NCBI RefSeq assembly: GCF_033546935.1
Contig: NZ_CP137854.1
Location: forward strand, 3,968,001 to 4,032,000
DNA from: Xylophilus sp. GOD-11R
GTDB taxonomy: Bacteria; Pseudomonadota; Gammaproteobacteria; Burkholderiales; Burkholderiaceae_C
Length of the DNA stretch: 64,000 nt
Reading direction: 5' to 3'
Shown in pieces: positions 1 through 8,783 of the stretch (positions are counted from its first letter, which is position 1; each line of letters starts with the position of its first letter). Made by a program: the position numbers and the translations under genes. A model generated the notes under the pieces. It was not told the origin of the DNA and made no database searches. It worked only from the letters and a program-made list of their open reading frames with translations.

Positions 1-1
1 C

Positions 2-1486
2 ATTCCCCCCGCCGGCCGCGAGGGCGTGCGCAACCGCGACATCAACGGCCTGGTGCGCTGGGATCTGGCGCCCGGCCAGGTGCTGGAGTTCGAGGCCGGC
101 TTCAGCCGCCAGGGCAACATCTACGCCGGTGACCGGGCGGTCAGCGCCACCGGCACCGCGCTGACCGGCGAACTCGCCGCCATGGGCGCCGAGACCAACA
201 CCATGTACCGCCAGACGGCCGCCATCACCCATCGCGGCAACTGGTCCTTCGGCACCTCGCGCACCTACCTGCAGTACGAGGGCACGCGCAACTCGCGCCT
301 GAACGAAGGCCTGGCCGGCGGGCCGGAAGGCAGCATCGGCGACGCCAATGCCAAGTCGACCTCGGTGCTCGACAACTACAGCCTGCTGAGCGAGGTGAAC
401 ATGCCGATGAAGCTCGGCGGCTTCGACCAGGTGCTCACCACCGGCATCGAGCTGCGCCAGGAAAAGCTCGACGACCCGTACTCCATGTCGCAGAGCACGG
501 GCAACGGCGGCGCCATCCCGGGCCTCGCCAGCAACCGCGACGGCAAGGCCAGTGCCGACAACGTGGCCTTCTTCATGGAAGACAACATCCAGTTGAATTC
601 GCGGCTGATCCTCACGCCCGGCGTGCGCCTGGACCGCCACAGCCAGTTCGGCACCAACGTGAGTCCGAGCCTCAACGCCTCGTACAAGCTCACGCCGGAA
701 TTCACGCTCAAGGGCGGCATCGCGCGGGCCTTCAAGGCACCCAACCTCTACCAGTCCAATCCCAACTACCTGTACTACACGCGCGGCAACGGATGCCCGA
801 ACCTGTTCCCCTCGCTCGGCGCGGGCTGCTATGTGCAGGGCAATGCCGATCTCGATCCGGAAACCAGCGTCAACAAGGAGATCGGCATCGCCTGGAACAG
901 CCGCGGCTACGCCGCCGGCATCACCTATTTCCACAACGACTACAAGAACAAGATCGTCGCGGGCATGGTGCCGGTGGGCAACACCGCGAGCAACGGCCGG
1001 ATCCTGCAGTGGACCAACGCGCCCAAGGCCATCGTCCAGGGCTTCGAAGGCAACCTGACCGTGCCGGTCACGCGCGCGATCCGGTGGAGCAACAACTTCA
1101 CCTACATGATCGAGAACGAGGACAAGACCACCGGCGAGCCGCTCTCGGTGATTCCGCGCTACACCGTCAACACCCTGCTCGACTGGCAGGTGAGCGGCGC
1201 GTTCTCCATGCTCTTCACCGGCACCTTCTACGGCAAGCAGGAGCCGCGCAACCTCACCCAGACCGGCGCCGCCGCCACCGGCGCGGCCCTGGCCCCGCGC
1301 GACGCCTACAGCCTGTGGGGCATCAGCGCCAACTACGACTTCACGGCCAAGACCCGGGTGCGCGTCGGGGTCAACAACATTTTCGACAAGCGCCTGTTCC
1401 GCGAGGCGGTCAACTCCAGCGCGGGTGCGGCCACCTACAACGAGCCCGGCCGCTCGGTGTTCGTCAACCTGACCTCGGCGTTCTGA
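2..1486 (+). CDS. TonB-dependent catecholate siderophore receptor, C-terminal part (5' end outside window)
   Basis: The reading frame is open from the first bases of the window, so the plug domain and signal peptide lie upstream and about 494 residues of the barrel are present. The strands end in the usual outer-membrane signature: the protein has NNIFDKRL, then YNEPGR, and a terminal aromatic (TSAF). The pattern ADLDPETS followed by KEIGI and the DKRLFRE/NEPGR ending is typical of the FepA/PirA/BfeA group, which imports ferric enterobactin-like catecholates using TonB energy. The stop codon overlaps the ATG of the next gene (TGATG), so it is probably translationally coupled to the esterase. 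Iron regulation is expected from the family, but the promoter is outside the window. The ligand is inferred, not shown. Confidence 0.88.
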   Translation: MPPAGREGVRNRDINGLVRWDLAPGQVLEFEAGFSRQGNIYAGDRAVSATGTALTGELAAMGAETNTMYRQTAAITHRGNWSFGTSRTYLQYEGTRNSRLNEGLAGGPEGSIGDANAKSTSVLDNYSLLSEVNMPMKLGGFDQVLTTGIELRQEKLDDPYSMSQSTGNGGAIPGLASNRDGKASADNVAFFMEDNIQLNSRLILTPGVRLDRHSQFGTNVSPSLNASYKLTPEFTLKGGIARAFKAPNLYQSNPNYLYYTRGNGCPNLFPSLGAGCYVQGNADLDPETSVNKEIGIAWNSRGYAAGITYFHNDYKNKIVAGMVPVGNTASNGRILQWTNAPKAIVQGFEGNLTVPVTRAIRWSNNFTYMIENEDKTTGEPLSVIPRYTVNTLLDWQVSGAFSMLFTGTFYGKQEPRNLTQTGAAATGAALAPRDAYSLWGISANYDFTAKTRVRVGVNNIFDKRLFREAVNSSAGAATYNEPGRSVFVNLTSAF

Positions 1487-2445
1487 TGCGCGGCCTCCTT
1501 GCCAGCCGGCGGGCGTTGTTGGCCGGCACGGCGCTGGCCTGGGCCACGGCCGGCCGGGCGCAGCCCGACCTGTCGCGCCCGGCCGGATCGGGCCTGGCCG
1601 ACAAGCCCTCGGCCACGCACCGCTTCGACCGTTTCGAAGTCGACTCCGCCGATGGCCGACGCCGGCTGCGGGTGCAGCTCGCCCTGCCGCGCGGCACGCC
1701 GCCCGCCACCGGCTGGCCGGTGCTCTACCTGCTCGACGGCAACGCGGCCTTCGAGGCGGTGGAGGCGGCGCAGCTCTCGCGCCTGTCGGAGCAGGGCAGG
1801 CCGCTGGCTTTGGCCGCGATCGGCCATGCCAACGACCAACGCTTCGACGTGGCCGCCCGCACGCTCGACTACACGCCGCCCGCGCCGCCGTCCGAAGGGG
1901 ATACCGATGCCGAACGCGGCCGGGCCACCGGGGGCGCCGACGCCTTCCTCACGCTGATCGAAGGCGCGATCAAGCCGCAGGTCGCCGCACGCATCGCCGT
2001 CGACCCCGCGCGCCAGTCGCTCTGGGGCCATTCCTATGGCGGGCTGTTCGTGCTGCACACGCTGCTGCGCCGGCCGGACGCGTTCGCCCGCTACATCGCC
2101 GCCGATCCGTCGCTGTGGTGGCGCCAGGGTTTCATCCTGAGCGAAGAAGCCGATGCCGCGCCGCTGCCGGCGGCAGGCGTCGAACTGCTACTGATGACCG
2201 GCAGCGCGGCCAGCGGCGACGAGGCCCGGCCGCGCCCGGGTGTGTCGCCCGAGGCCATCGCCCGCATGCGCCAGGCGCGTGCCGCCGTGCCGCCAGATGC
2301 CGCCCGCCGCTTCGTCGAGCGGCAGTCCACCCGCGCCGGCCTGCACGCCCGCTACCGCATGTTCGAGGGCGTGTCGCACGGGCCGATGCTGGCCGCCTCG
2401 CTGCCGCCCGCACTCGATCTGGCCGCCGCGCCGGCCGTGCGCTGA
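1486..2445 (+). CDS. Alpha/beta hydrolase, IroE/Fes-like siderophore esterase, exported
   Basis: A 319-residue protein with an N-terminal twin-arginine-like leader (ASRRALLAG, then a hydrophobic stretch ending GRAQ), so it is probably periplasmic. The nucleophile elbow GHSYGG is near residue 185 and a VLYLLDGNAAF segment matches the esterase-D/IroE fold, with a late His in the GVSHGPM context as the likely catalytic His. This group hydrolyses trilactone siderophores such as enterobactin or salmochelin, releasing iron or linear forms. The gene overlaps the receptor stop and is followed 31 bp later by a siderophore-binding protein, which supports a siderophore-processing role. The ATG at 1486 is chosen because of that overlap. 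The exact substrate is unknown. Confidence 0.82.
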   Translation: MRGLLASRRALLAGTALAWATAGRAQPDLSRPAGSGLADKPSATHRFDRFEVDSADGRRRLRVQLALPRGTPPATGWPVLYLLDGNAAFEAVEAAQLSRLSEQGRPLALAAIGHANDQRFDVAARTLDYTPPAPPSEGDTDAERGRATGGADAFLTLIEGAIKPQVAARIAVDPARQSLWGHSYGGLFVLHTLLRRPDAFARYIAADPSLWWRQGFILSEEADAAPLPAAGVELLLMTGSAASGDEARPRPGVSPEAIARMRQARAAVPPDAARRFVERQSTRAGLHARYRMFEGVSHGPMLAASLPPALDLAAAPAVR

Positions 2446-2476
2446 TCCCCATCCATTCCATTCGAGGACCGTCACC

Positions 2477-3475
2477 ATGACTGGCTTATTCACGCGCCGC
2501 GCCACCGTGGCCGGCCTGGGCGCTTGCTTCGTGCTGCTCACCCTCCCGGCGCAGGCCGCCGAACGCACGGTGCAGCACGCCCAGGGCCGCACCCGCCTGC
2601 CCGCCACGCCGCGCCGCGTGGCGGTGTACGACCTGGCCGCGCTGGACATCCTGCAATCGCTCGAAGTGCCGGTCGCCGGCGTGCCGGCCGTGCGCCTGCC
2701 GGACTACCTGTCCGACTACGGCGGCAAGGCCTTTGACAAGGTCGGATCGCTCTTCGAGCCGGACATGGCTGCACTGCGCGCCGCCGCGCCCGACCTGATC
2801 GTCGTCGGCGGCCGTTCGGCGTCGAAGTACGAGGAGCTTTCGCGCGTGGCGCCCACGCTCGACCTGTCGACCGGCACCACCGATTTCGTCGCCAGCGTGA
2901 TCCGCAACATCGTGCTGCTCGGCACCGTGTTCGATCGCCAGGCCCGCGCCGAAGCGCTGGCCGCGCAGTTGTCGATCGCCGTGCGTGGGCTGCAGGCCCA
3001 AGGCGAGCGCGCCGGTCGCGGGCTGCTACTGTTCGCGGTGGGCGACGGCTTGGTGCCGCAGCCGCCCAAAAGCCGCTTCGGCGTGGTGTACGAGCTCGCC
3101 GGCATCGCCTCGGTGATGCGCGAATCCGACGCCGCGCCGGCCGCCCGCCGCGCCGCCACCGAGCCGGCGCAGGACGCCGCCGCCACCGAGGCCGCGCGTC
3201 TGCAGCAGGCGGCGGCCAACGCCAGGCGCCTGGACGAGATGCTCGCGCGCCAGCCCGACTGGCTCTTCGTGCTCGACCGGCCGGCTGCGACCGGCGGTGC
3301 GCCCATCGCTGCCGGGCTGCTGGCCGCCCACCCAGGCGTGGCCGCGACGCCGGCCTGGCGCCGCCAGCAGGTGGTGCAGCTCGATGCGCCGACCTGGTAC
3401 CTGGTCGGCGGCGGCTACACCGCGCTGCGTTCGTCGGTGACGCAGATGGCGACGGCCTTCGGCCAGCGCGGCTGA
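2477..3475 (+). CDS. Siderophore ABC transporter substrate-binding protein (FatB/YclQ-like)
   Basis: A 332-residue exported protein. The signal peptide is hydrophobic and ends in PAQA-AE. The body has the helical-backbone binding-protein pattern: RRVAVYDLAALDIL, then the domain-linking region, then APDLIVVGGRSASKY. This matches the FatB/CeuE/YclQ group that binds ferric catecholates or anguibactin-like siderophores in the periplasm. The ATG at 2477 lies 31 bp after the esterase stop, and a longer open frame upstream is shadow sequence. No permease or ATPase gene follows, because the next gene is on the opposite strand. The rest of the importer must lie upstream or elsewhere. Confidence 0.82.
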   Translation: MTGLFTRRATVAGLGACFVLLTLPAQAAERTVQHAQGRTRLPATPRRVAVYDLAALDILQSLEVPVAGVPAVRLPDYLSDYGGKAFDKVGSLFEPDMAALRAAAPDLIVVGGRSASKYEELSRVAPTLDLSTGTTDFVASVIRNIVLLGTVFDRQARAEALAAQLSIAVRGLQAQGERAGRGLLLFAVGDGLVPQPPKSRFGVVYELAGIASVMRESDAAPAARRAATEPAQDAAATEAARLQQAAANARRLDEMLARQPDWLFVLDRPAATGGAPIAAGLLAAHPGVAATPAWRRQQVVQLDAPTWYLVGGGYTALRSSVTQMATAFGQRG

Positions 3476-3497
3476 CGCGGCCGGCCGGGTGGCGATG

Positions 3498-4871
3498 TCA
3501 GGGCAGCACGATGGTGGCGCGCAGGCCGCCGCCCTGCAGGTTGGCCAGCGTCAGCTCGCCGCCATGCGCCCGCACGCAGGAGCGCGCGATCGACAGGCCC
3601 AGGCCCACGCCGTCGCCGTCCTGCCGGGTGCGGGCGCGGTCGAGCTGGAAGAAAGGCTCGAACACCTTCTCCCGCCATTCGGGCGCCAGGCCCGGCCCGC
3701 CGTCGTCGACCTCGATGCGCAGCCGCCCGCCCGCGGCGCCGTCGCCCTCCACCAGCCGCACCCGCGCGAAGCGGCCATGCCGCACCGCGTTGTCGACCAG
3801 GTTGCCGACCGCGCGCTTCAGGCTCACCGGCCGGGCACGGTAGGCGGTGGGCGGCGCCGGCTCCAGCCGGGTGTCCTGGCCGAGCGTGCGGTGCTCGGCC
3901 ACCACCTCGTGCAGCAGCGCCTGCAGGTCGAGCGTGCGCGTGCCTTCGTGCGGAGCGTCGTCCTGGGTGAAGCGCAGGGTCTGCTCCACCATCACCCGCA
4001 TCTGGTCGAGGGTGCGGATCATGGCGGTGCGTTGCTGCTCGTCGTCGATGAACTCGGCACGCAGCCGCAGCGAGGTGATCGGCGTGCGGAAGTCGTGGCT
4101 GATGGCGGCCAGCAGCTGGGTGCGGTCGTCGATGTAGCGGGTGAGCTTGTCCTGCATCAGGTTGAAGGCGGCCGACACCTCGCGGGCCTCGCTCGGGCCG
4201 ACGATGGGCAGCGGCTCGATGCGTTCGCCCCGGCTCACCCGCTCGGCCGCCTGGGCGATGGCCTTGATCGGCCGCAACGTGCGCCAGACGAAGATGAGCA
4301 CGATGCACAGCACCGGCAAGGTGCTGGTGGGCAGCGAGAAACGCAGCAGGCGCCACCATTGGTAGCCGGCCAGCGGCTGCTGCTCGCTGTGCAGCCAGCG
4401 GCCGTCGTGCAGCCGCACGGCGGTGGACAGCCGCAGGATCGACCAGCCCAGCCGCGTGTCGAAGCTGCCCAGCAGCCGGCCGCGCGGGTCTTCGAGCATC
4501 ACCCAGATGCGCTCGGGCGCCACGCCGGGCAGCCGCGCGCCGAGCAGCGTCAGCACCTGGCGCTCCTCGGCGCTCAGCGGCCCGTGGGCGGGCGGGGTGT
4601 CGTGCTCGGTCCAGAAACGCGCACCTTCGGAGCTGATGGCCGACAGCATGGCCGGCTCGTCGTCGGCGTCCGACAGTTGCATCGCGCGATAGGCGATGGC
4701 CAGCCGCTCCAGAACCTGGTCGCGCGACACCGGGTTGAGCCGCTCGGCCGTGGCGTTGAGCGTGATCACCGCGACGATGTTGACGATGAGCAGGCCGGCC
4801 AGCAGCAGCATCACCAATTGCCCGGCGGTGCTGCGCAACCAGCGCAGCGCGGGCGCTGCCAGGCGCTTCAC
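3498..4871 (-). CDS. Two-component sensor histidine kinase (OmpR/EnvZ class)
   Basis: A 457-residue inner-membrane kinase. TM segments are near residues 17-39 and 179-197 and flank a periplasmic sensor domain of about 140 residues. A HAMP linker (TLRPIKAIAQAAERVSRGE) follows, then the phosphoacceptor His259 in ISHDFRTPITSLRLR. The ATP-binding region has NLVDNAVRHG and VDDGGPGL boxes and GVGLGLSIA. The start is GTG at 4871, overlapping the regulator's stop in a GTGA tetrad, so kinase and regulator are co-translated. It converges on the siderophore-binding gene, 22 bp away. The signal sensed is unknown; iron or redox is a guess from the neighbours. Confidence 0.93.
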   Translation of the reverse strand: MKRLAAPALRWLRSTAGQLVMLLLAGLLIVNIVAVITLNATAERLNPVSRDQVLERLAIAYRAMQLSDADDEPAMLSAISSEGARFWTEHDTPPAHGPLSAEERQVLTLLGARLPGVAPERIWVMLEDPRGRLLGSFDTRLGWSILRLSTAVRLHDGRWLHSEQQPLAGYQWWRLLRFSLPTSTLPVLCIVLIFVWRTLRPIKAIAQAAERVSRGERIEPLPIVGPSEAREVSAAFNLMQDKLTRYIDDRTQLLAAISHDFRTPITSLRLRAEFIDDEQQRTAMIRTLDQMRVMVEQTLRFTQDDAPHEGTRTLDLQALLHEVVAEHRTLGQDTRLEPAPPTAYRARPVSLKRAVGNLVDNAVRHGRFARVRLVEGDGAAGGRLRIEVDDGGPGLAPEWREKVFEPFFQLDRARTRQDGDGVGLGLSIARSCVRAHGGELTLANLQGGGLRATIVLP

Positions 4872-5614
4872 CCGGCCAGCGGCCGCACATCGGCGGCGAA
4901 CACATAGCCGGCGCTGCGCGCGGTGCGGATCAGCGCCGGCCGGCGCGGGTCTTTTTCCAGCTTGCGGCGCAGCCGGCTGATCTGGGTATCGATGGCGCGG
5001 TCGAACGGATCGGCATCGCCGCTCTGGGTGAGGTCGAGCAGGCGCTCGCGGCTCAAGGGCACCTGCGGATGACGCAGCAAGGCATCCAGCAAGCGCTGTT
5101 CGGTGCCGCTCAGCGCCACCGGCTCGCCATCGGGCGTGTGCAACTCGCCGCGCACGGCATCGAAAGTCCAGCCCTCGAAGGCGAAGCGGCGGTGCCCGCG
5201 CTCGGCCACCCGCGCACGGTTCTGCCGGCGCAGCACCGAGCGGATGCGCGCCACCAGCTCGGGCGGATCGAAGGGCTTGACCACATAGTCGTCGGCACCG
5301 GTTTCCAGGCCATTCACCCGGTCCTGGCGGGCGGCCATGGCGGTCAGCAGGATCACCGGCGTGTCGAGCGTGCGCACCACGAAATCACACAGCGAGAGGC
5401 CGCTTTCGTCGGGCAGCATCACGTCGAGCACGATCAGGTCGAAGGGCCGGCGACGCAGGTGGCGGCGCATCTCCAGTGCGTTGTCGGCGGTGGTAGCGCG
5501 CATGCCCTGGCGCTCCAGGTATGCGGCCAGCGGCGCCCGGATGTCTTCCTGGTCGTCCACCACCAGCACCTCGACCGGCGCAGCCGCAGCGGCATCGGAA
5601 AGCCCTGTAAACAC
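4868..5614 (-). CDS. OmpR-family response regulator
   Basis: A 248-residue regulator with an N-terminal receiver (acidic pair VVDDQED, phosphoacceptor Asp64 in IVLDVMLPDESG, Lys in VVKPF) and a C-terminal winged-helix DNA-binding domain (LSGTEQRLLDALLRHP, then TQISRLRRKLE, then TARSAGYVF). It is transcribed away from the PepSY operon, and the kinase gene overlaps its 3' end. The start is taken as GTG 5614. A Fur-box-like sequence lies 20-40 bp upstream, so the two-component genes may themselves respond to iron. The target genes are not visible, but the divergent redox operon is the obvious candidate. Confidence 0.93.
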   Translation of the reverse strand: MFTGLSDAAAAAPVEVLVVDDQEDIRAPLAAYLERQGMRATTADNALEMRRHLRRRPFDLIVLDVMLPDESGLSLCDFVVRTLDTPVILLTAMAARQDRVNGLETGADDYVVKPFDPPELVARIRSVLRRQNRARVAERGHRRFAFEGWTFDAVRGELHTPDGEPVALSGTEQRLLDALLRHPQVPLSRERLLDLTQSGDADPFDRAIDTQISRLRRKLEKDPRRPALIRTARSAGYVFAADVRPLAG

Positions 5615-5634
5615 CCGGTAAAACCCCCATGATT

Positions 5635-5653
5635 AAGAATTGTTCTCATTATG
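5635..5653. promoter_or_regulatory. Fur-box-like operator in the divergent intergenic region
   Basis: Read on the minus strand this is CATAATGAGAACAATTCTT, matching 13 of 19 positions of the classical Fur consensus GATAATGATAATCATTATC by hand alignment. It sits between the divergent response regulator and PepSY genes. It overlaps a good -10 hexamer for the plus strand (TATGAT at 5650-5655), so bound Fur would block transcription of the PepSY operon and possibly the regulator. Confidence 0.55.
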
Positions 5654-5691
5654 ATCGCTGACTTCCTTGTTTCCATCGGTTTCCCGCGTCG

Positions 5692-6342
5692 ATGACCGTT
5701 TCCACCGCCCCCGCCGTCGACCGCAGCCGTGCCCGCTGGCTCAAGCTGCTGCACGAGTGGCACTGGATCAGCTCGGCGATCTGCCTGGCCGGCATGCTGG
5801 TGTTCGCGGTGACCGGCTTCACGCTCAACCACGCCGCGCAGATCGAGGCGAAGCCCCGGGTCGATTCACGCACCGCCACCGCGCCCGCGCCGGTGCTGGA
5901 CGCCCTGCGCCTGGCGCGCGAGCAAGGCGGGCCGAAGATGAAGAACGGCCCGCTGCCGGCAACGGCGGCCGCCTGGGTGGCCGCGCAGTTCGGCGCCACC
6001 GCCGGCGACCGGCAGGCGGAGTGGTCGGCCGACGAGGTCTATCTCTCGCTGCCGCGCCCCGGCGGTGACGCCTGGCTGCGCATCGGCATGGAAGACGGCG
6101 AATCCGAATACGAGCGCACCGACCGCGGCTGGATTTCCTACCTCAACGACCTGCACAAGGGCCGCAACACCGGCGCGGCCTGGAGCTGGTTCATCGACAT
6201 CTTCGCGGCCGGCGCGCTGGTTTTCTGCATCACTGGCCTGCTGATCCTCAAGCTGCACGCGGCCAACCGCGCGCTGACCTGGCCGGTGGCCGGGCTGGGG
6301 CTGGTCATCCCGGTGCTGCTGGCGTTGCTGTTCATCCACTGA
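5692..6342 (+). CDS. PepSY-associated transmembrane protein
   Basis: A 216-residue inner-membrane protein with TM helices near residues 28-46, 166-187 and 197-215 and a periplasmic region of about 115 residues between the first and second. Histidines cluster at the membrane edges (His21 and His24 before helix 1, His47 at its end, His155 before helix 2, His189 after it), as in PepSY_TM proteins thought to pass electrons through heme. It is the first gene of a five-gene operon with DUF2271, DUF4198, ApbE and a flavoprotein reductase. The likely role is membrane electron transfer to the periplasm for ferric or flavin reduction. The family assignment is firm; the heme and the role are inferred. 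Confidence 0.8.
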   Translation: MTVSTAPAVDRSRARWLKLLHEWHWISSAICLAGMLVFAVTGFTLNHAAQIEAKPRVDSRTATAPAPVLDALRLAREQGGPKMKNGPLPATAAAWVAAQFGATAGDRQAEWSADEVYLSLPRPGGDAWLRIGMEDGESEYERTDRGWISYLNDLHKGRNTGAAWSWFIDIFAAGALVFCITGLLILKLHAANRALTWPVAGLGLVIPVLLALLFIH

Positions 6343-6414
6343 ACGCAGGCCGGCCGCGTCCGGGCGTCTTTTTCGTTTTCTTCAAGCAACCGTTCCCCAG
6401 TGGAGGAGTCTTCC

Positions 6415-6936
6415 GTGCAATTGCGATATTCCACCGCGCTCGCGTCCCTGATCGGCGCCCCGGCCTTTGCCGCCGGGCTGTCCGTCAACGTCGAGGTGCC
6501 GCGCATCAACACCGCCGAATACCACCGGCCCTACGTCGCCGTGTGGGTGGAGAAGGCCGACCAGTCGGTCGCCTCGCACCTGGCGGTCTGGTATGACATC
6601 CGCACCCGCGACAACGCCGCCGGCGAAGGCACCAAATGGCTCAAGGACCTGCGCCAGTGGTGGCGCCGCGGCGGGCGTGAACTGCAGATGCCGGTCGACG
6701 GCGTGAGCGGCGCGACCAAGCCGGTCGGCACCCAGACCCTGGCCTTCACCGAGGGCCGCGGGCCCTTCGCCAAGCTGCCGGCGGGCGACTACAAGCTGAT
6801 GGTCGAGGCCGCACGCGAAGGCGGCGGCCGCGAGGTGGTCAGCGTGCCCTTCACCTGGCCCTCGGCCAAGGCGCAGCAGCTGCAGGCGCGCGGCAGCGAA
6901 GAACTCGGCCTCGTCGCCGTCGAACTCAAACCCTGA
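6415..6936 (+). CDS. DUF2271 protein, predicted covalently flavinylated periplasmic electron carrier
   Basis: A 173-residue exported protein. The start chosen is GTG 6415 because a strong GGAGG (6402-6406) lies 8 bp upstream and the resulting N-terminus is a clean signal peptide (cleavage near Ala20, APAFA-AG). Residues 95-101 read DGVSGAT, the motif ApbE uses to attach FMN to a Thr or Ser (here Thr101). DUF2271 proteins are known from genomic surveys as flavinylated extracytosolic domains. An ApbE gene lies two genes downstream. It should receive electrons from the membrane protein encoded just before it. The alternative GTG at 6400 would put the Shine-Dalgarno inside the gene. Confidence 0.8.
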   Translation: MQLRYSTALASLIGAPAFAAGLSVNVEVPRINTAEYHRPYVAVWVEKADQSVASHLAVWYDIRTRDNAAGEGTKWLKDLRQWWRRGGRELQMPVDGVSGATKPVGTQTLAFTEGRGPFAKLPAGDYKLMVEAAREGGGREVVSVPFTWPSAKAQQLQARGSEELGLVAVELKP

Positions 6937-6951
6937 GCGAGGACACATCCC

Positions 6952-7764
6952 ATGACCATCTCCTTTCGCCTCGTGCCGCGCCTCGCCGCCGGCCTGACCA
7001 CCCTGGCCCTGGCCGCCGGCGCCCATGCCCACAACCAGTGGCTGCTGCCCTCGAGCACGGTGCTGTCCAAAGCCGCCTACGTCACCTTCGACGGCGCGGT
7101 GTCCACGGCGCTGTTCGACATGGACCACGTGCCGCTCAACACCGACGGGCTGGCCATCGTGGCGCCGGACGGCAGCGCCGCCCAGGCCGAGAACCTGCAG
7201 CGCCTGAAGCTGCGCACCGTGTTCGACCTCAACCTGAGCCAGCCCGGCACCTACCGCGTGGCGGTGGTGAACAAGGGCCTGTTCGCCAGCTACAAGGACG
7301 CCGCCGGCCAGACCAAACGCTGGCGCGGCAGCGCCGAGGCACTGGCCACCGCCATCCCGGCCAATGCCAAGGACCTGACGGTGACCGAGTCGCAGAGCCG
7401 CATCGAGACCTTCGTCACCCTGGGCAAGCCGACCGCGCTCAAGCCCACCAACCAGGGCCTGGAGCTGGTGCCGGTGACCGCGCCCAGCGACCTGGCCAAG
7501 GGCGAGCGGGCCACCTTCGCGCTGATGCTCGACGGCCAGCCGGCCGCAGGCGTCGAGGTCGCGGCGATCCGCGGCGGCGCGCGATACCGCGACAAGGTCG
7601 GTGAGATCAAGTCCACCACCGACGCGGCCGGCCGCTTCAGCATCGTCTGGCCGGAATCGGGCATGTACTACATCGAAGCCTCGGCCAAGGATGCCAAGAC
7701 CACCGTGCCGCAGGCAAAGGAGCGCCGCACGCTCTACGCCGCCACGCTCGAGGTGCAGCCATAA
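6952..7764 (+). CDS. DUF4198 domain-containing exported protein
   Basis: A 270-residue protein with a signal peptide ending HAHA region (mature N-terminus HNQWLLPSS). DUF4198 members are periplasmic beta-sandwich proteins, some acting with metal uptake systems; the mature protein starts with a His and has an Ig-like C-terminal region (VEVAAIRGGARYRD, then AAGRFSIVWPESGMYYI). A GAGGACA ribosome site precedes ATG 6952 by 6 bp. It is 15 bp from the DUF2271 gene. It may deliver or bind the metal (iron or heme) reduced by the flavin carrier, but nothing in the sequence settles this. Confidence 0.78.
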   Translation: MTISFRLVPRLAAGLTTLALAAGAHAHNQWLLPSSTVLSKAAYVTFDGAVSTALFDMDHVPLNTDGLAIVAPDGSAAQAENLQRLKLRTVFDLNLSQPGTYRVAVVNKGLFASYKDAAGQTKRWRGSAEALATAIPANAKDLTVTESQSRIETFVTLGKPTALKPTNQGLELVPVTAPSDLAKGERATFALMLDGQPAAGVEVAAIRGGARYRDKVGEIKSTTDAAGRFSIVWPESGMYYIEASAKDAKTTVPQAKERRTLYAATLEVQP

Positions 7765-7814
7765 GCCAGACGGCGGCCATCGGTTTCGCCCGCCCGGGGC
7801 CGTCGGCCTACGGC

Positions 7815-8783
7815 GTGGTGCGCTGGCGGCTGCCCGAGGCACCGGCGCGACTGCTGGGCGGCGCCACCATGGGCACGCGCTGGTCGCTCAAGTTCCGGGC
7901 GGTGACGGGGCTCGGCGACGACGTGGTGCGGTCGGCCGTCGAGACGGTGCTGCACCAGGTCGTCGCGCAGATGAGCACCTGGGAGGCGGCTTCCGACATC
8001 TCGGTCTTCAACCGGGCCGAAGCCGGTTCGCGCCATACGCTGGCGAGCGAATTCGCGACGGTGGTCGATGCGGCACTGGCCTGCGCGCGGCAGAGCGGCG
8101 GGGCCTTCGATCCCACCGTGGCGCCGCTGGTCGACGCCTGGGGTTTCGGCCCGCGCGATGGCCCGCGCGACTATGCCGATGCCCGGCCGCCGAGCCCGGC
8201 CCGCGTCACCCGGGCCGGCAATGCGGTCGGCTGGCGCCGGCTCGCCTTCGACGCCGCGAGCCGCACGCTCACGCAGCCGGGCGGACTGTGCCTGGACCTG
8301 AGCGGCATCGCCAAGGGTTTCGCGGTTGATTGGGCCTGCGAGGCCGTCGCTGCCTGCGGCGTGCAGGATTTCCTGATGGAGATCGGCGGCGAGCTGCGCG
8401 CCCGTGGACATCGCCCCGGCGGCGGGCCGTGGGCCGTCGGCATCGAGCAGCCCGGCGGCGGTGCCTTGTTGCCGCTGCCGCTGCGCGACTGCGCCGTGGC
8501 CACCTCCGGCGACCGCTGGCATGCGTATCGCCACGACGGCGTGCGCTACAGCCACACGCTCGATCCCCGTACCGGCGCGCCGGTGGCGCATGCGCTGGCC
8601 AGCGTGACGGTGGTGCATCCGCACTGCATGCAGGCCGACGCTTGGGCCACCGCGCTCTTGGTGTTGGGGCCGCGCGAAGGCCCGGCAATGGCCGATCGAT
8701 ACGGCCTTGCCGCCTGGTTCGTGCAACGCGGCGCGCAGGGCGACAGCGGCCATGCCAGCGCCGCCTTCGAGCGTCTGCTGTGA
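7815..8783 (+). CDS. apbE: FAD:protein FMN transferase (ApbE family)
   Basis: About 322 residues. Family motifs are present in order: TMGTRWSLK, then DPTVAPLVDAWGF, then DLSGIAKGFAVD, then EIGGELRARG, then HTLDPRTGAPV and the C-terminal metal-site region QADAWATAL. ApbE cleaves FAD and attaches FMN through a phosphoester to Thr or Ser in an SGAT-type motif, exactly the motif in the DUF2271 protein two genes upstream. No convincing signal peptide or lipobox is seen at the N-terminus, although most ApbE proteins act in the periplasm. The start is uncertain: GTG 7815 and GTG 7818 are the only standard starts and neither has a strong ribosome site. Confidence 0.9.
   Translation: MVRWRLPEAPARLLGGATMGTRWSLKFRAVTGLGDDVVRSAVETVLHQVVAQMSTWEAASDISVFNRAEAGSRHTLASEFATVVDAALACARQSGGAFDPTVAPLVDAWGFGPRDGPRDYADARPPSPARVTRAGNAVGWRRLAFDAASRTLTQPGGLCLDLSGIAKGFAVDWACEAVAACGVQDFLMEIGGELRARGHRPGGGPWAVGIEQPGGGALLPLPLRDCAVATSGDRWHAYRHDGVRYSHTLDPRTGAPVAHALASVTVVHPHCMQADAWATALLVLGPREGPAMADRYGLAAWFVQRGAQGDSGHASAAFERLL

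Noticed and set aside
26..744. Short antisense frames under the receptor gene
   Set aside because: They overlap a clear TonB-dependent receptor and have no features of their own.
6382..7842. 486-codon minus-strand frame over the DUF2271/DUF4198 genes
   Set aside because: The plus-strand genes have ribosome sites, signal peptides and family motifs; this frame has none.
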